Shown here: positions 46,201 through 52,900 of the stretch, in pieces
Layout: each line of letters opens with the position of its first letter
Numbering within the stretch: position 1 is the first letter of the stretch
Source: QHXW01 sp963847515
GTDB taxonomy: Bacteria > Acidobacteriota > Terriglobia > Bryobacterales > Bryobacteraceae
DNA length: 64,000 nucleotides
Assembly: GCA_963847515.1 (NCBI GenBank)
Contig: CAWKAA010000007.1
Span: 1,674,001-1,738,000, forward strand
Reading direction: 5' to 3'
The notes under the pieces: model-generated
What the model saw: the letters and a program-made list of their open reading frames with translations, nothing else
What the model was told of the DNA's origin: nothing
Database searches by the model: none
Position numbers and translations under genes: made by a program

Positions 46201-47257
46201 GGTCATATTCCATGCCGGGATATTCAAAATCGGGCGGGAGAATGATACCTGTACTGCTGCATGCCCCGGTAGTTCCCGTGTGTCCGCTCTGCCCGCCAGC
46301 CGCCGCAACTGGGCAATCGTTCGTCCACGTATCTGCCAGCGTGCAGCCGCCAGAGATTTGCGCGGCGCTCAGCGTTCCCGTGGGAGTTCCGCCGCCGTTC
46401 GGTACCGTCGGGCAATAGCGCCACAAGTCGTTCGTATTTGATCCACCGTCGTACCCGTACTCGATCAGCACATCGTCGTCCGAGTCATACACCATACTCT
46501 CGACAGCAGTCGCGGCCAGATTCAGCGGAAACGACGACAGGGCAACGCGCGTCCACGTGTTGGAATTCGGGTTCGAATTCAGCACCATGTAGTACATGTA
46601 CTGCCGAGGCTGCACGTTCCCCAGGTCGGTGAAGGTGAATGTTTGCGCTCCGGTCGGGCACGTCGTGTTGCTCAGTTGAACATTATGATCGTCGATAATG
46701 GAGCTGATCGTGGCGCACGCTACGCCTCCGACCTTCACACCTTGGCCAACCCAATCGTTGCCACCAGCAGGCCCTCCGAGAGTCACGTGAACGGCGCTCG
46801 GGAAAGTGGCCACACCTAAAGCGCTAACCGTCGTGCCGGTGAATCCTGCGCCTGTGATTCCTGGGCATGCAGTGTTCAGCCCGCCCACCAGCCAGATTAG
46901 GCCCCGCTTTGTATCCTGAGCATACCCGCCCATCGGATGTGCGTCGCCGGGGAGCGTGCTAGTGGCCATCTTGCAATAGTCGCTGGTCGTTCCAGTACCC
47001 AAAGCGGCCGGGACGGTCCACACAGGGCTAGCGCCAGTAGATAGCCACGCAGATTGCATCGCGTAAATGCCGGTGTTGCCTGATGGGCGCCCAAGAACGA
47101 AAACCTGGCCAGCAACCGAATCATAAATGTATTTGCTATATCCAGCCGCCGTGCTGGGCTGATTGGATAGACCTGTGCCGATGTTGGTCCATGCCGGCGT
47201 CGGCGTCTGCCCGAAGGCCGAACGAGCTAAGAGAATAATGAAGAGAATCCGGCGCAT
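37208..47257 (-). CDS. Giant secreted multi-domain protein (beta-propeller, Ig-like, RGL-like)
   Basis: A 3349-residue exported protein starting with signal peptide MRRILFIILLARSAFGQT. Residues about 20-580 look like a kelch/galactose-oxidase-type beta-propeller. Then come four putative Ig-type (He_PIG) repeats, residues about 585-950, with GGTxPYTWSI...GTPTxAGxFxFTVxVTD patterns. From about 955 the pattern IPLEVRELLIPGTP, RAAGEPFCMGVPIADSLGLP and WPDGFAKWVKV resembles the N-terminal RIFT barrel of YetA/exo-rhamnogalacturonan lyase-like proteins, and the following alpha-rich block an alpha/alpha barrel. More Ig-like domains and a large Tyr/Asn-rich C-terminal region follow. The ATG overlaps the previous gene's stop by one base (TGATG). 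It is likely a cell-surface carbohydrate-active or binding protein. The catalytic claim is weak; the architecture is clear. Confidence 0.7.
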   Translation of the reverse strand: MRRILFIILLARSAFGQTPTPAWTNIGTGLSNQPSTAAGYSKYIYDSVAGQVFVLGRPSGNTGIYAMQSAWLSTGASPVWTVPAALGTGTTSDYCKMATSTLPGDAHPMGGYAQDTKRGLIWLVGGLNTACPGITGAGFTGTTVSALGVATFPSAVHVTLGGPAGGNDWVGQGVKVGGVACATISSIIDDHNVQLSNTTCPTGAQTFTFTDLGNVQPRQYMYYMVLNSNPNSNTWTRVALSSFPLNLAATAVESMVYDSDDDVLIEYGYDGGSNTNDLWRYCPTVPNGGGTPTGTLSAAQISGGCTLADTWTNDCPVAAAGGQSGHTGTTGACSSTGIILPPDFEYPGMEYDPYTKKVYVYGGKDSGGNQKNSISTYNIPTKQWNLSVCTAPCSPPPVPGSVGSGPAFPEFALNTATHKLYVHQFNYAGATVPPTDWLFDPSVGAWSQLSSTGGGHTNASVIISLTQSTHGVATMVNTHYGATLSASGAVGIIGALGTGCSGLNAANTSSTNTSVNNVGTSPSFLVTIQPDTTACTYTNSSAVMWDTSSVAGMQYDPVHNQLITIAGRPLAKLDIWRGPLSGGNPVSITTTSLPTSTVSATYSSTVTAIGGTTPYTWSISAGALPGGLSINSSTGAITGTPTMAGLFSFTVLVTDSTTPTPGTATANLTITINPLPTISNTSPLASGTQNSAYGPVQLLVAGGTAPFTFVLTSGSLPAGVTVSGSGLVSGTPTAAGTFNAVFTATDSVGVATPGKTLQIVIASANPLVITPSSRPSSTVGATYSQSLANDVSGGSPPYTFTTTAQAGAFPFGTTLSSAGLLPGTLTSAATYQFKVKVTDNLGANATSTNYSILVNAAPVITTPTPLPSASGNSPYSVTLTANPAGTLPDAWSLSSGALPSWASLSPSGVISGSPSGTGTATFTIAVTDSVGVVATKAFTLVTTAPTFSIPLEVRELLIPGTPTPMSNGVNRAAGEPFCMGVPIADSLGLPGASTGSYGLTNTSAAQFRVLGVWPDGFAKWVKVCGLPTATLTARGTISNVSFTNSGSGNTGSGIATDNGSTITVATGTATFTIKKANFNVLDSVVVGSTTLVTTGTAATRGLVLYGPNPTATYPGNVTCSPQTGGTDCSPTGAGVLYSSANDPNSTCAIDAGGAENGPVMATIVCYGNLVDNASHPYMQYTVRETFYANKNYAKITAVLRNANYDTSAIPSPDKSGSTFNSAYKGFQSLEIRVPFTPANGSALNYTIATDATPQTGTVAQNGTDSAYIYQGQENWMLGTLSSGTTCPYQSASCANLFTPDTGFKVVKNGATLYTGAGSPAQVASGYADITDSAGNGMEIGIYQMAAYFPKSLEFDGGGTDVRIGIFPSQNSIPEYQAWPAWNITDTFMQFHTSTLTAQNLSDEFYKWQQYLVVRPASLSYVNSTGAYPFPIPDPVQEDNYYVGVANEYANAVGTQPALALSKFCYQGVSSPCMPDRGATATLQSVDRNAGVFRQTAWGDSGPYNQEEFRLQSLHRFNQRGFTGELFNASSFFRMFAEKGQPHADGQNSSDSTVNGFTWRGRPTNELNGFGAPALGCGSNSNAACSTVTNHTQSFVSWFANDPGTLHQHISGILYYYFLTGDETLNESILPLKDFYMSNPNTYQYGDVFGSNHVPRTIGLNLMNGARFSEWLAALGDPDSTAVLNQAAHVFADVVKPDVCTNNYPSGCTMPLWWDQGTGDPAGTSRVRGFYMGSRGSGWCPAGDFGLFRVTTVGANNGVSGCTSATVTIGGGNGGNATPGTVTANVSGGVVTGYTITDPGHNYVGADFPVSCTVTPVGCSQTPQCQVNLQQMGVRGTEAFMSSILIEGMGELRRVLGPTWPDYELAGDMTYGMAQATMNEMVSDNGSSNWWDGAQSNTGWTLYNGFHYFLWADKPNTCPNGTVSPQDPLDIFGSTYYDHYTIPTAGQSMFYNLYELWANNGFVAGTATDWSRLLKIAMARMTASSGVPADFGQSQIGSMIYLINNPGNTALYDVPFTLTNNGGGSYTVSYPALPDGTQFVRVKWSPKLIVNSGGLATAGQKCDAYGLLGFDNRVTQTFACDPNNYSTWAAANVTNDSGICSGGSCGTSFTVTGTGVTNLKAGNFSVKAIAPSPPISSPCGVSVTNPTASATVSGLINLVPALGNCPSAYSATWQLDDFYNIGVVYGPLFTLTNYNTGTPTDGPFNVRVILRDATGAVIATSADVHFVIQNFGLGSTISVSSLTSGSGDVTATFNQNPTVSGTLSFDWRTSHSPSTNIVHTTFALDSQQLPTDTSLPPHTSFDTTQLTNGTHLIWSLGYCVQTDSTCGGAIGGPIPRIFIAFTVNVQNGTVLRGVQPNFENVSLTVGQTYTLSPALAQTDGTTTSGTFDYTMDFVCNLAERSQTQIPYPCTSGNANPPTSAQGAAYISLGCSSLCSSPVTITANAVGLTFVTITDHASGKSIPVEVDVRDTLAIRHFGKCGTIYTSYTPGGACPSIFRTSIENATFGSNSNPDTFYQNEYVRDGYTAWESQFYQAPNNGTTNYSTFSAWQSVANTTEFTPITNQLAAMPGLCLVLRGENYTQHPQDSIEAEQGASASWTPADPLLYSLQQLSPTGLICGAEQRDEADQGLGLNPAFSMKFSDSSISKIVCKTHVCMVYPGTSGLYPVSPIYNFGAGTAGSTTFIRNATTAALNGLNTTSCTFKSDWDAWLNGTAYCTDPNTSAAVPDSFTFTNASVADGTYNSSTDGSLEILGYGAYTGYANSGSLQELNDNYQYFVSKFRTAGIPQTWPVLGATGFASNLYYFDNTMSDYMTLFQSYAGGTDQSLGTGLPWGNSYWQYYSGDIFKKWGLFPHLGNLSVNRNAGKGWQTGGGGSQYPVHNQTVPVVGFVAMSDMTYNMGGVDICAGGTCSMSGSTLTTPAPHNVPIPGNYLGTNYIKITTTGNSDSAMNRHWLGYPTGASTLRIYNSFHGTVGCVSSGSFGSITIRGTSYTITNDGGGSGGTGYLQLVVSAAIPPDVVPGELLTMTGGGAVCAQNRQVAFLGYTAYSPQSTVSFNIADLANSTGTGGAFVTNSDQGTFNPLYDFQQNGQRLESAGQQAIYLAAQGNAGIRAYASVSISGGQWAVSWPNDNSVLGYQEGPVPYPNVQLELQQRWWEMSPGLNLLKNRPSLFLTNKGPAPWISPGPPYVIAESATSATLGNTLVVWNISEIPQAVSVPLGTFCQIGTNPISIYEMDWPHATTNLLTGAQTNYSLTMNPGEMDVFACHNSAASFVQPVSFAFAAPGGTATIAIQVVYGNYNQPLSSYTRSVTGSSSSITLNLDTGWSDIWFRFQYLDSSNTVIGSSDFERIPQH
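40611..40768. repeat. 158-bp duplicated block, copy 1 (inside the giant gene)
   Basis: It matches 47501-47658 over 158 bp with only six mismatches by eye, in the same orientation and frame. It encodes an Ig-like strand set (ATWQLDDFYNIGVVYGPLF). Near-identity across 7 kb within otherwise diverged sequence points to recent duplication or gene conversion. Confidence 0.85.
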
Positions 47258-47799
47258 CACTGAGCACTCCCGATTGTCAGCGCTGTAACGTCCCCGGCTG
47301 GGTCTAAACCCATTCCAAGTCCGTACATCATGTTGCTCACCGAACTCCAGTTCGCGAGCACCCCGCAACTGCCGGTGCAATATGTACCCAAGGCGGTCCC
47401 CTGAAATGACAGCAAGACCAGCGAGTTTGCATTGCTGTCCATCGTGACGGCAGGGAGACGATAATTCAACGTCGAGGCATCCGAGTTGCTGGACTCAGCG
47501 ACCGCCCCGGTTGCATCACGTAGGATCACTCGCACGTTAAACGGGCCGTCGGTCGGCGTACCGGTGTTGTAATTGGTGAGCGTGAACAGAGGGCCGTAAA
47601 CAACTCCGATGTTGTAGAAATCATCCAGTTGCCACGTCGCGGAGTAAGCAGATGGGCACCCGGAGGTAGTCATGGTCCAATTAACAACGCCGGGCTGAAT
47701 CGACGCTGCCGTTGGATTGGTGATCGTAGCGGTGCACGCCGCCTTAACGGGTTGAAGTAAATATGCGGCAGCGATGAGACAAAACATCCAGCGAATCAT
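47257..47799 (-). CDS. Small secreted Ig-like protein, partial paralog of the giant protein
   Basis: A 180-residue exported protein. Signal peptide MIRWMFCLIAAAYLLQPVKAAC, then an Ig-like domain whose core (SAYSATWQLDDFYNIGVVYG) is almost identical to a segment of the giant protein. The ATG at 47799 follows GAGG and starts the signal peptide; an open frame continues above it without support. The stop overlaps the giant gene's ATG by one base, so the pair is translationally coupled. It probably acts on the cell surface with its partner. The end (GLDPAGDVTALTIGSAQ) does not look like a complete domain, so this gene could be a split-off N-terminal piece. Confidence 0.7.
   Translation of the reverse strand: MIRWMFCLIAAAYLLQPVKAACTATITNPTAASIQPGVVNWTMTTSGCPSAYSATWQLDDFYNIGVVYGPLFTLTNYNTGTPTDGPFNVRVILRDATGAVAESSNSDASTLNYRLPAVTMDSNANSLVLLSFQGTALGTYCTGSCGVLANWSSVSNMMYGLGMGLDPAGDVTALTIGSAQ
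47501..47658. repeat. 158-bp duplicated block, copy 2 (inside the small Ig-like gene)
   Basis: Partner of 40611-40768, six mismatches in 158 bp by eye. Confidence 0.85.
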
Positions 47800-48099
47800 T
47801 ATGGGCCTACCTCGTGATGGTAGCGCTACGGCCACGCAGACGACGATGGCCGACTTGCTCTCTCGCGCCATCATAACCTCCATTTTTCCCGAGGCGTTTG
47901 ATAAAAGCGCGGGCAAACCGTCGTCGTTTCGTAGGATCACCCCCATCGGAATGGGTCAACGATCCCCGCAAGGCTAACCCTATGAGGAGGCGCACGTAAA
48001 GTTTTGAGCAGTGTTGTGACGACAAGGACTCAGCTTGCTGACGGGGCTGTCAACTCGTGCATGGAGTCCCGGGACCGGCGTACACAAGGGTGCGCACTC
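47800..48099. other. 300-bp leader region with a nested hairpin
   Basis: Lies upstream of the coupled secreted genes on the minus strand. A nested dyad is visible: GGATC/GATCC (47934-47938 with 47961-47965) around CCCAT/ATGGG (47942-47946 with 47951-47955). It has no T-tract, so it is not an obvious terminator. It could be a structured 5' leader or the promoter region. No known riboswitch was recognised. Confidence 0.4.
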
Positions 48100-49647
48100 C
48101 TACCGTTGCCAGACACGAAAACTTATACCGGATGTCTTGTGTGGGAATTGGGCCAGGGCGCTCTGGAGCTGCGCGTCCTCGTCGATGAAACGGGTCGTTT
48201 CTCCAAGTCTCTCAGCAACGAGGTCGGCTCTTCCGATCTGCTCGATAATTTCCGCACGCTCCCTGTCTTTCAATAGCCCCGGGAGCAGAAACCAACTGTC
48301 GGGCATGTGAACCTGCGGAAAGAATTCACGCGCGCCGTTTCCGTAAGAAAGGACTAGAACGTTGCGTTTTGAGGCCGCCTCTAAAATCGGCTTCCATTCG
48401 GATTCGAAGGCCGAAGACGCATACAGGAAACCAGTAGAAGCAGATCGATGGAAGCCGGCCCATTCGCGCCGGGCGCCCCGAAGTTCGTACTGCCCGAGCA
48501 CGCCCAATAATACGAACAAGGCTAAAATCGCCGACCGCAAAGGTCGAGATGAAACAGTGGAAAGGCCAGCTAGCACTCCCGCCACGATGATCGGGTCGTA
48601 GTACATGGTGTGGTAGCCGTTCCCAAAGGCGATGAGAATGAAAGTGACGTGCAGTATCCAACAGGAAAGTATGAAAATGGAGAGTTCTGTGACTCTTTTC
48701 TCGGACCAGACCTGCAACGCCGCGCGTGCGGCTAAGAAGGTCAGCAAAAATGTCCCGAAAATCCACCATCCGACCTTTGTGCCCAGATAGTAACCTATTC
48801 GGGCTCCCGGGGGATGAATATAATACCAGCCATCAGCGAAGATACCGAAGCGCATGGCCTTATACATCGCCGCGCCCCCCGTAGGTAGAATGGTCGCCCG
48901 CAGCGAATCCCCTCCAAAGCAGAACCCCAACAGCAACGCTAGCCCGAGCGCAATAGATAATCCCGGTAGAACCCACCGAAGCAGAACGGTGATTTTGCGA
49001 GGGTACGGACCCGTCCACCAAGTTATCGCCATCCATCCGCAAACCAACCCTGCGAGTGCGATCGTTAGCGACGGGACGGACAGCCATCCGATAAGGGCGA
49101 TTACTAGCGCCTGTGGAAGCTTACCTGCTAGTAGACACAGGAGTCCGAACACGACGGATAGCTGAAGCAGTCCGTGAGCTGGCACCGGCATGCTGATCGC
49201 GAGAAGCGGGCTTAGGAGCAGCAGCGCCACAAGGAACTCAGGGGACATCCCCAGCCGCCGCCAAAGCAGTGTCCAGAAAAGGGCCATTCCTGCTAAGTGG
49301 ACGGCTCCAAAAGCCAAGCTCAGCTTGTACCCCCGTCCGATGAGCGACGAGAACATATGCTGCAACAGAACGGGAAGCAGCCCGTAGGTGTAACCTACGT
49401 CAACGCCGAGCCGGAGATGCTTCTCGACCAGAGATTCAAGTGTAATAAAACTACCCTGATCGCTGAACCCGAACACAACAAAATTGTAAATAGAGGGCCA
49501 TCGAACAACAACAAGTCCGATAAAAACAACGGTGAACAGCGCCCACACGGCCGATGAAAGGAGGTATGAGCGAGGTCGCAGTGGATGATTCTGAGTGGTT
49601 TCAGCGGCTGCACGGCTGCTCTCTATCACGTTATTCGGAACTTTCAT
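48100..49647 (-). CDS. Polytopic membrane protein, GT-C/glycosyltransferase-39-like
   Basis: A 515-residue protein with about 11-12 transmembrane helices followed by a soluble C-terminal part of roughly 110 residues. A first-loop acidic motif, FSDQGSFITLESLVEKHL, and the overall arrangement resemble ArnT/PMT-like GT-C enzymes, which transfer sugars from polyprenyl-phosphate donors on the periplasmic side. No family motif is decisive, so the function stays open. AGGAG lies six bases before the ATG. It lies 271 bp downstream of the PQQ/Ig gene and about 300 bp upstream of the two Ig-like genes. Confidence 0.6.
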   Translation of the reverse strand: MKVPNNVIESSRAAAETTQNHPLRPRSYLLSSAVWALFTVVFIGLVVVRWPSIYNFVVFGFSDQGSFITLESLVEKHLRLGVDVGYTYGLLPVLLQHMFSSLIGRGYKLSLAFGAVHLAGMALFWTLLWRRLGMSPEFLVALLLLSPLLAISMPVPAHGLLQLSVVFGLLCLLAGKLPQALVIALIGWLSVPSLTIALAGLVCGWMAITWWTGPYPRKITVLLRWVLPGLSIALGLALLLGFCFGGDSLRATILPTGGAAMYKAMRFGIFADGWYYIHPPGARIGYYLGTKVGWWIFGTFLLTFLAARAALQVWSEKRVTELSIFILSCWILHVTFILIAFGNGYHTMYYDPIIVAGVLAGLSTVSSRPLRSAILALFVLLGVLGQYELRGARREWAGFHRSASTGFLYASSAFESEWKPILEAASKRNVLVLSYGNGAREFFPQVHMPDSWFLLPGLLKDRERAEIIEQIGRADLVAERLGETTRFIDEDAQLQSALAQFPHKTSGISFRVWQR

Positions 49648-49918
49648 TTGGGCTCCTGATTAATATACACCGAGCCACTCCGTTGGGTCCTTAGAAGCAC
49701 ATTCTCCCCTTCGGGAGCTCCTTTCGCTCGTTCACCCAACCGCTCCCATCTACGCCTCCTCGACGCGCTCATCGGCAAACTGGGAGACGCGCTCAATAGC
49801 CGGCCGAATCTCATTTTTCCGGAGCTTGAGTATGTTTGTATTGTTTTTTTGGCAACAGTGAGGCGGCTTCGGCGGTTCTTAGTATTTGACCGTTACCTGA
49901 CAGCAGTGCAAGGCGGGT
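49648..49918. other. Intergenic region with a T-tract
   Basis: 271 bp. A seven-T run lies near 49844-49850. On the minus strand a short frame (NILKLRKNEIRPAIERVSQFADERVEEA) ends in a stop; it may be a gene end or chance. No promoter was recognised for the membrane protein gene downstream. Confidence 0.35.
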
Positions 49919-52900
49919 TTATTGGAGCGCGATTCCATTCAACGTGACGTTGCCACCGGACCCAGACACCATTACCCACGTCACTTTCAAGGTCTGCCCC
50001 GCTGATGCCGCGTTGTATGTCAGCCGGTAATTCCGATCAAATTGCCCCGCCGCCACTGTGGTGGTATCGACGAAATCAGCGGCGGACCCATCCGATAAAT
50101 GCGCCGTCAGGGTTCCGTTACCTTGATATCCTCCAACATGCACCGTTAACGTCCGGCTAGTGGTACCGGCCGGCGCCGTGAACGTGAATCCGTGCCCGGC
50201 ACCTCCCGACCACAACCCGTTTTTGTTGCCCGTGCTGCTCGCCGTCGGCGTCCCATCAGTCCAGCTCAATGGCCGCGGATCATTCGTGTATGACCCCAGT
50301 GAATTCGACCCTACCAACGTATACGCGCTCAATTGCGCGCTCACTCCCGCCTTGCGGTTCACCGTGCCCACCGCATCCCAATGCTCCCAATCCAGACTGC
50401 CCTCCGTCGTCAGATTCGCCCCCGTGGCCAAGCTGTCGCCGCTTCCCCTGAGAGATCCACCCGTAGTGCCTCCGGAGGCGTTATTCGTCAGGCTGAAGAT
50501 GGCTGGAGCCGACACCCCAGACACGGTCGCCGTCACGCTGTAACTGCCCGCCGTGCCATTGGCCGTAAATGTCGGCGCTGTCGCCACGCCGCTGCTGTTG
50601 GTCGCCGCCGTGGCGGTCGCCGAACTGCCGAATTTCCCGCTGGCTCCGCTGGCCGGCGCCGTGAATGTCACCACCACTCCGCTCACCGGGTTACTGCTGG
50701 CATCCCTCACCGTCGCCTGCAGCGCCGTCGTAAACGCCGTGTTCACTGTCGTGCTCTGCGGCGTGCCCCCAGTCGCCGTTATGCTGGCCGCCGCTCCAGC
50801 CGTATTCGTGAGGCTGAAGGTGGCCGGACTCGCTCCCGATGCGCTCGCAGTCACCATGTAATTGCCCGCCGTGCCATTGGCCGTAACTGTCGGCGCCGTC
50901 GCCACGCCGCTGCTGTTAGTGGTCGCCGTGGCGGTCTCCGAACTGCCGAATTTCCCGCTGGCTCCGCTGGCCGGCGCCGTGAATGTCACCACCACTCCGC
51001 TCACCGGGTTACTGCTGGCATCCCTCACCGTCGCCTGCAGCGCCGTCGTAAACGCCGCGTTCACTGTCGCACTCTGCGGCGTACCCCCAGTCGCCGTAAT
51101 GCTCGACGGGGTTGAACTGGAATTCGTAAGCGCGATTCCGTTCAACGTGACGTTGCCACCGGACCCAGACACCATTACCCACGTCACTTTCAAGGTCTGC
51201 CCCGCTGATGCCGCGTTGTATGTCAGCCGGTAATTCCGGTCAAATTGCCCCGCCGCCACTGTGGTGGTATCGACGAAATCAGCGGCGGACCCATCCGATA
51301 AATGCGCCGTCAGCGTTCCGTTACCTTGATATCCTCCTACATGCACCGTCAACGTCCGGCTAGTGGTGCCCGCCGGCGCCGTGAACGTGAATCCTTGCCC
51401 GGCACCTGCTGACCACAACCCGTGGGTGTTGCCCGTGCTGCTCGCCGTCGGCGTCCCATCGGTCCAGCTCAATGGCCGCGGATCATTCGTGTATGACCCC
51501 AGTGAATTCGACCCTACCAACGTATACGCGCTCAATTGCGCGCTCACTCCCGCCTTGCGGTTCACGGTGCCCACCGCATCCCAATGCTCCCAATCCAGAC
51601 TGCCCTCTGTCGTCAGGTTCGCCCCCGTGGCCAGGCTGTCGCCGCTTCCGCTGAGAGATCCACCCGTCGTGCCTCCGGAGGAGTTATTCGTGAGGCTGAA
51701 GGTGGCCGGACTCGCTCCCGATGCGCTCGCAGTCACCATGTAACTGCCCGCCGTGCCATTGGCCGTAACTGTCGGCGCCGTCGCCACGCCGCTGCTGTTA
51801 GTGGTCGCCGTGGCGGTCTCCGAACTGCCGAATTTCCCGCTGGCTCCGCTGGCCGGCGCCGTGAACGTCACCACCACTCCGCTCACCGGGTTACTGCTGG
51901 CATCCCTCACCGTCGCCTGCAGCGCCGTCGTAAACGCCGTGTTCACTGTCGCACTCTGCGGTGTGCCGCCCGTCGGCGTGATGGTGTCGCTTGAAAGCAG
52001 TCCATATACCTGAAGGACACTGTCGAAAGTGGCGACATAAACCTTTCCGTTGGCAATCGTGGGCGGGTTAAATTTCGACCAACTTCCTAACGCATCCCTG
52101 CTTTGATTCTGAGTGCTGTTCCATAGTTCTCTGCTTACGTTGGAGGCATCAAAGGCGCGCAGAATTCCAGGGTAAGCATTACCGTCTGCGGAGCCATTTA
52201 TCGAATAGGTTGCCCACAGAATACCGCTGCCCGCAGTGGCGCCGTTTGAGGACACTGACATCGCCGGAGTATTTGGGAAGGAATTAGAAATCAGAAAGGT
52301 ACTCTTCGAGACCGGAGTCAAGTTGAAACTGGATCCGTTGAAGGCGAATGCCTTCAGGTAATCACCAGATCCCCAGACATAGAGAGTTGAGTTATAGAAG
52401 ACGTTGCCGCCAAAAAGGACGCCAGACGAAGCTTGCCACTCTTGTACGATCTGGTCAGTACTATTGAAATGAGTTAGGTTGTTTCTATTCCACAGAAACA
52501 CCCTGCCGTCCTTTGCGCCCCCAACTCCTAAGGAAGTTCCCGGAATCAGCAGCGGCCCTTGCGAACCCAAATCCGTATCTGAGGCGTCCAGTTGGGCTTG
52601 ATTGGAAGGGGAGAAGTAATCGGCAATGGCCAGGTTGGGCGACGTATTCACCTTAATGACGCTGTCTCCATAGTCCGTGCCGCCGGTGTTGACGTCCATA
52701 AGGCCGTTGCCCGTCTGGAGGTACAGGAAGCCGTTGGTGTCTGCCGTCAGACCCAATCCAGACTGCCAGACGCCGCTGGCATCTGCATCCGGACTTGTAT
52801 TTAAGACCGCTACGCGCTGCAGTGTCGACGCGCTATATCCAAAGACCCAGCCGTGGTACGGCGAAACATCCTGGTGACCCCCAAACGCGATGTATACATT

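Noticed and set aside
47911..47919. GGGCAAACC, reminiscent of a c-di-GMP (GEMM-I) riboswitch
   Set aside because: The following conserved blocks do not fit and no plus-strand gene lies downstream; the adjoining genes are on the minus strand.
48004..48276. Small plus-strand frame of 90 codons
   Set aside because: It overlaps the 3' end of the membrane protein gene in antisense, with no ribosome site or domain.
50160..52013. Several Ala/Val-rich plus-strand reading frames
   Set aside because: They are the reverse complement of the repeated Ig modules; the repeats themselves make long open antisense frames.
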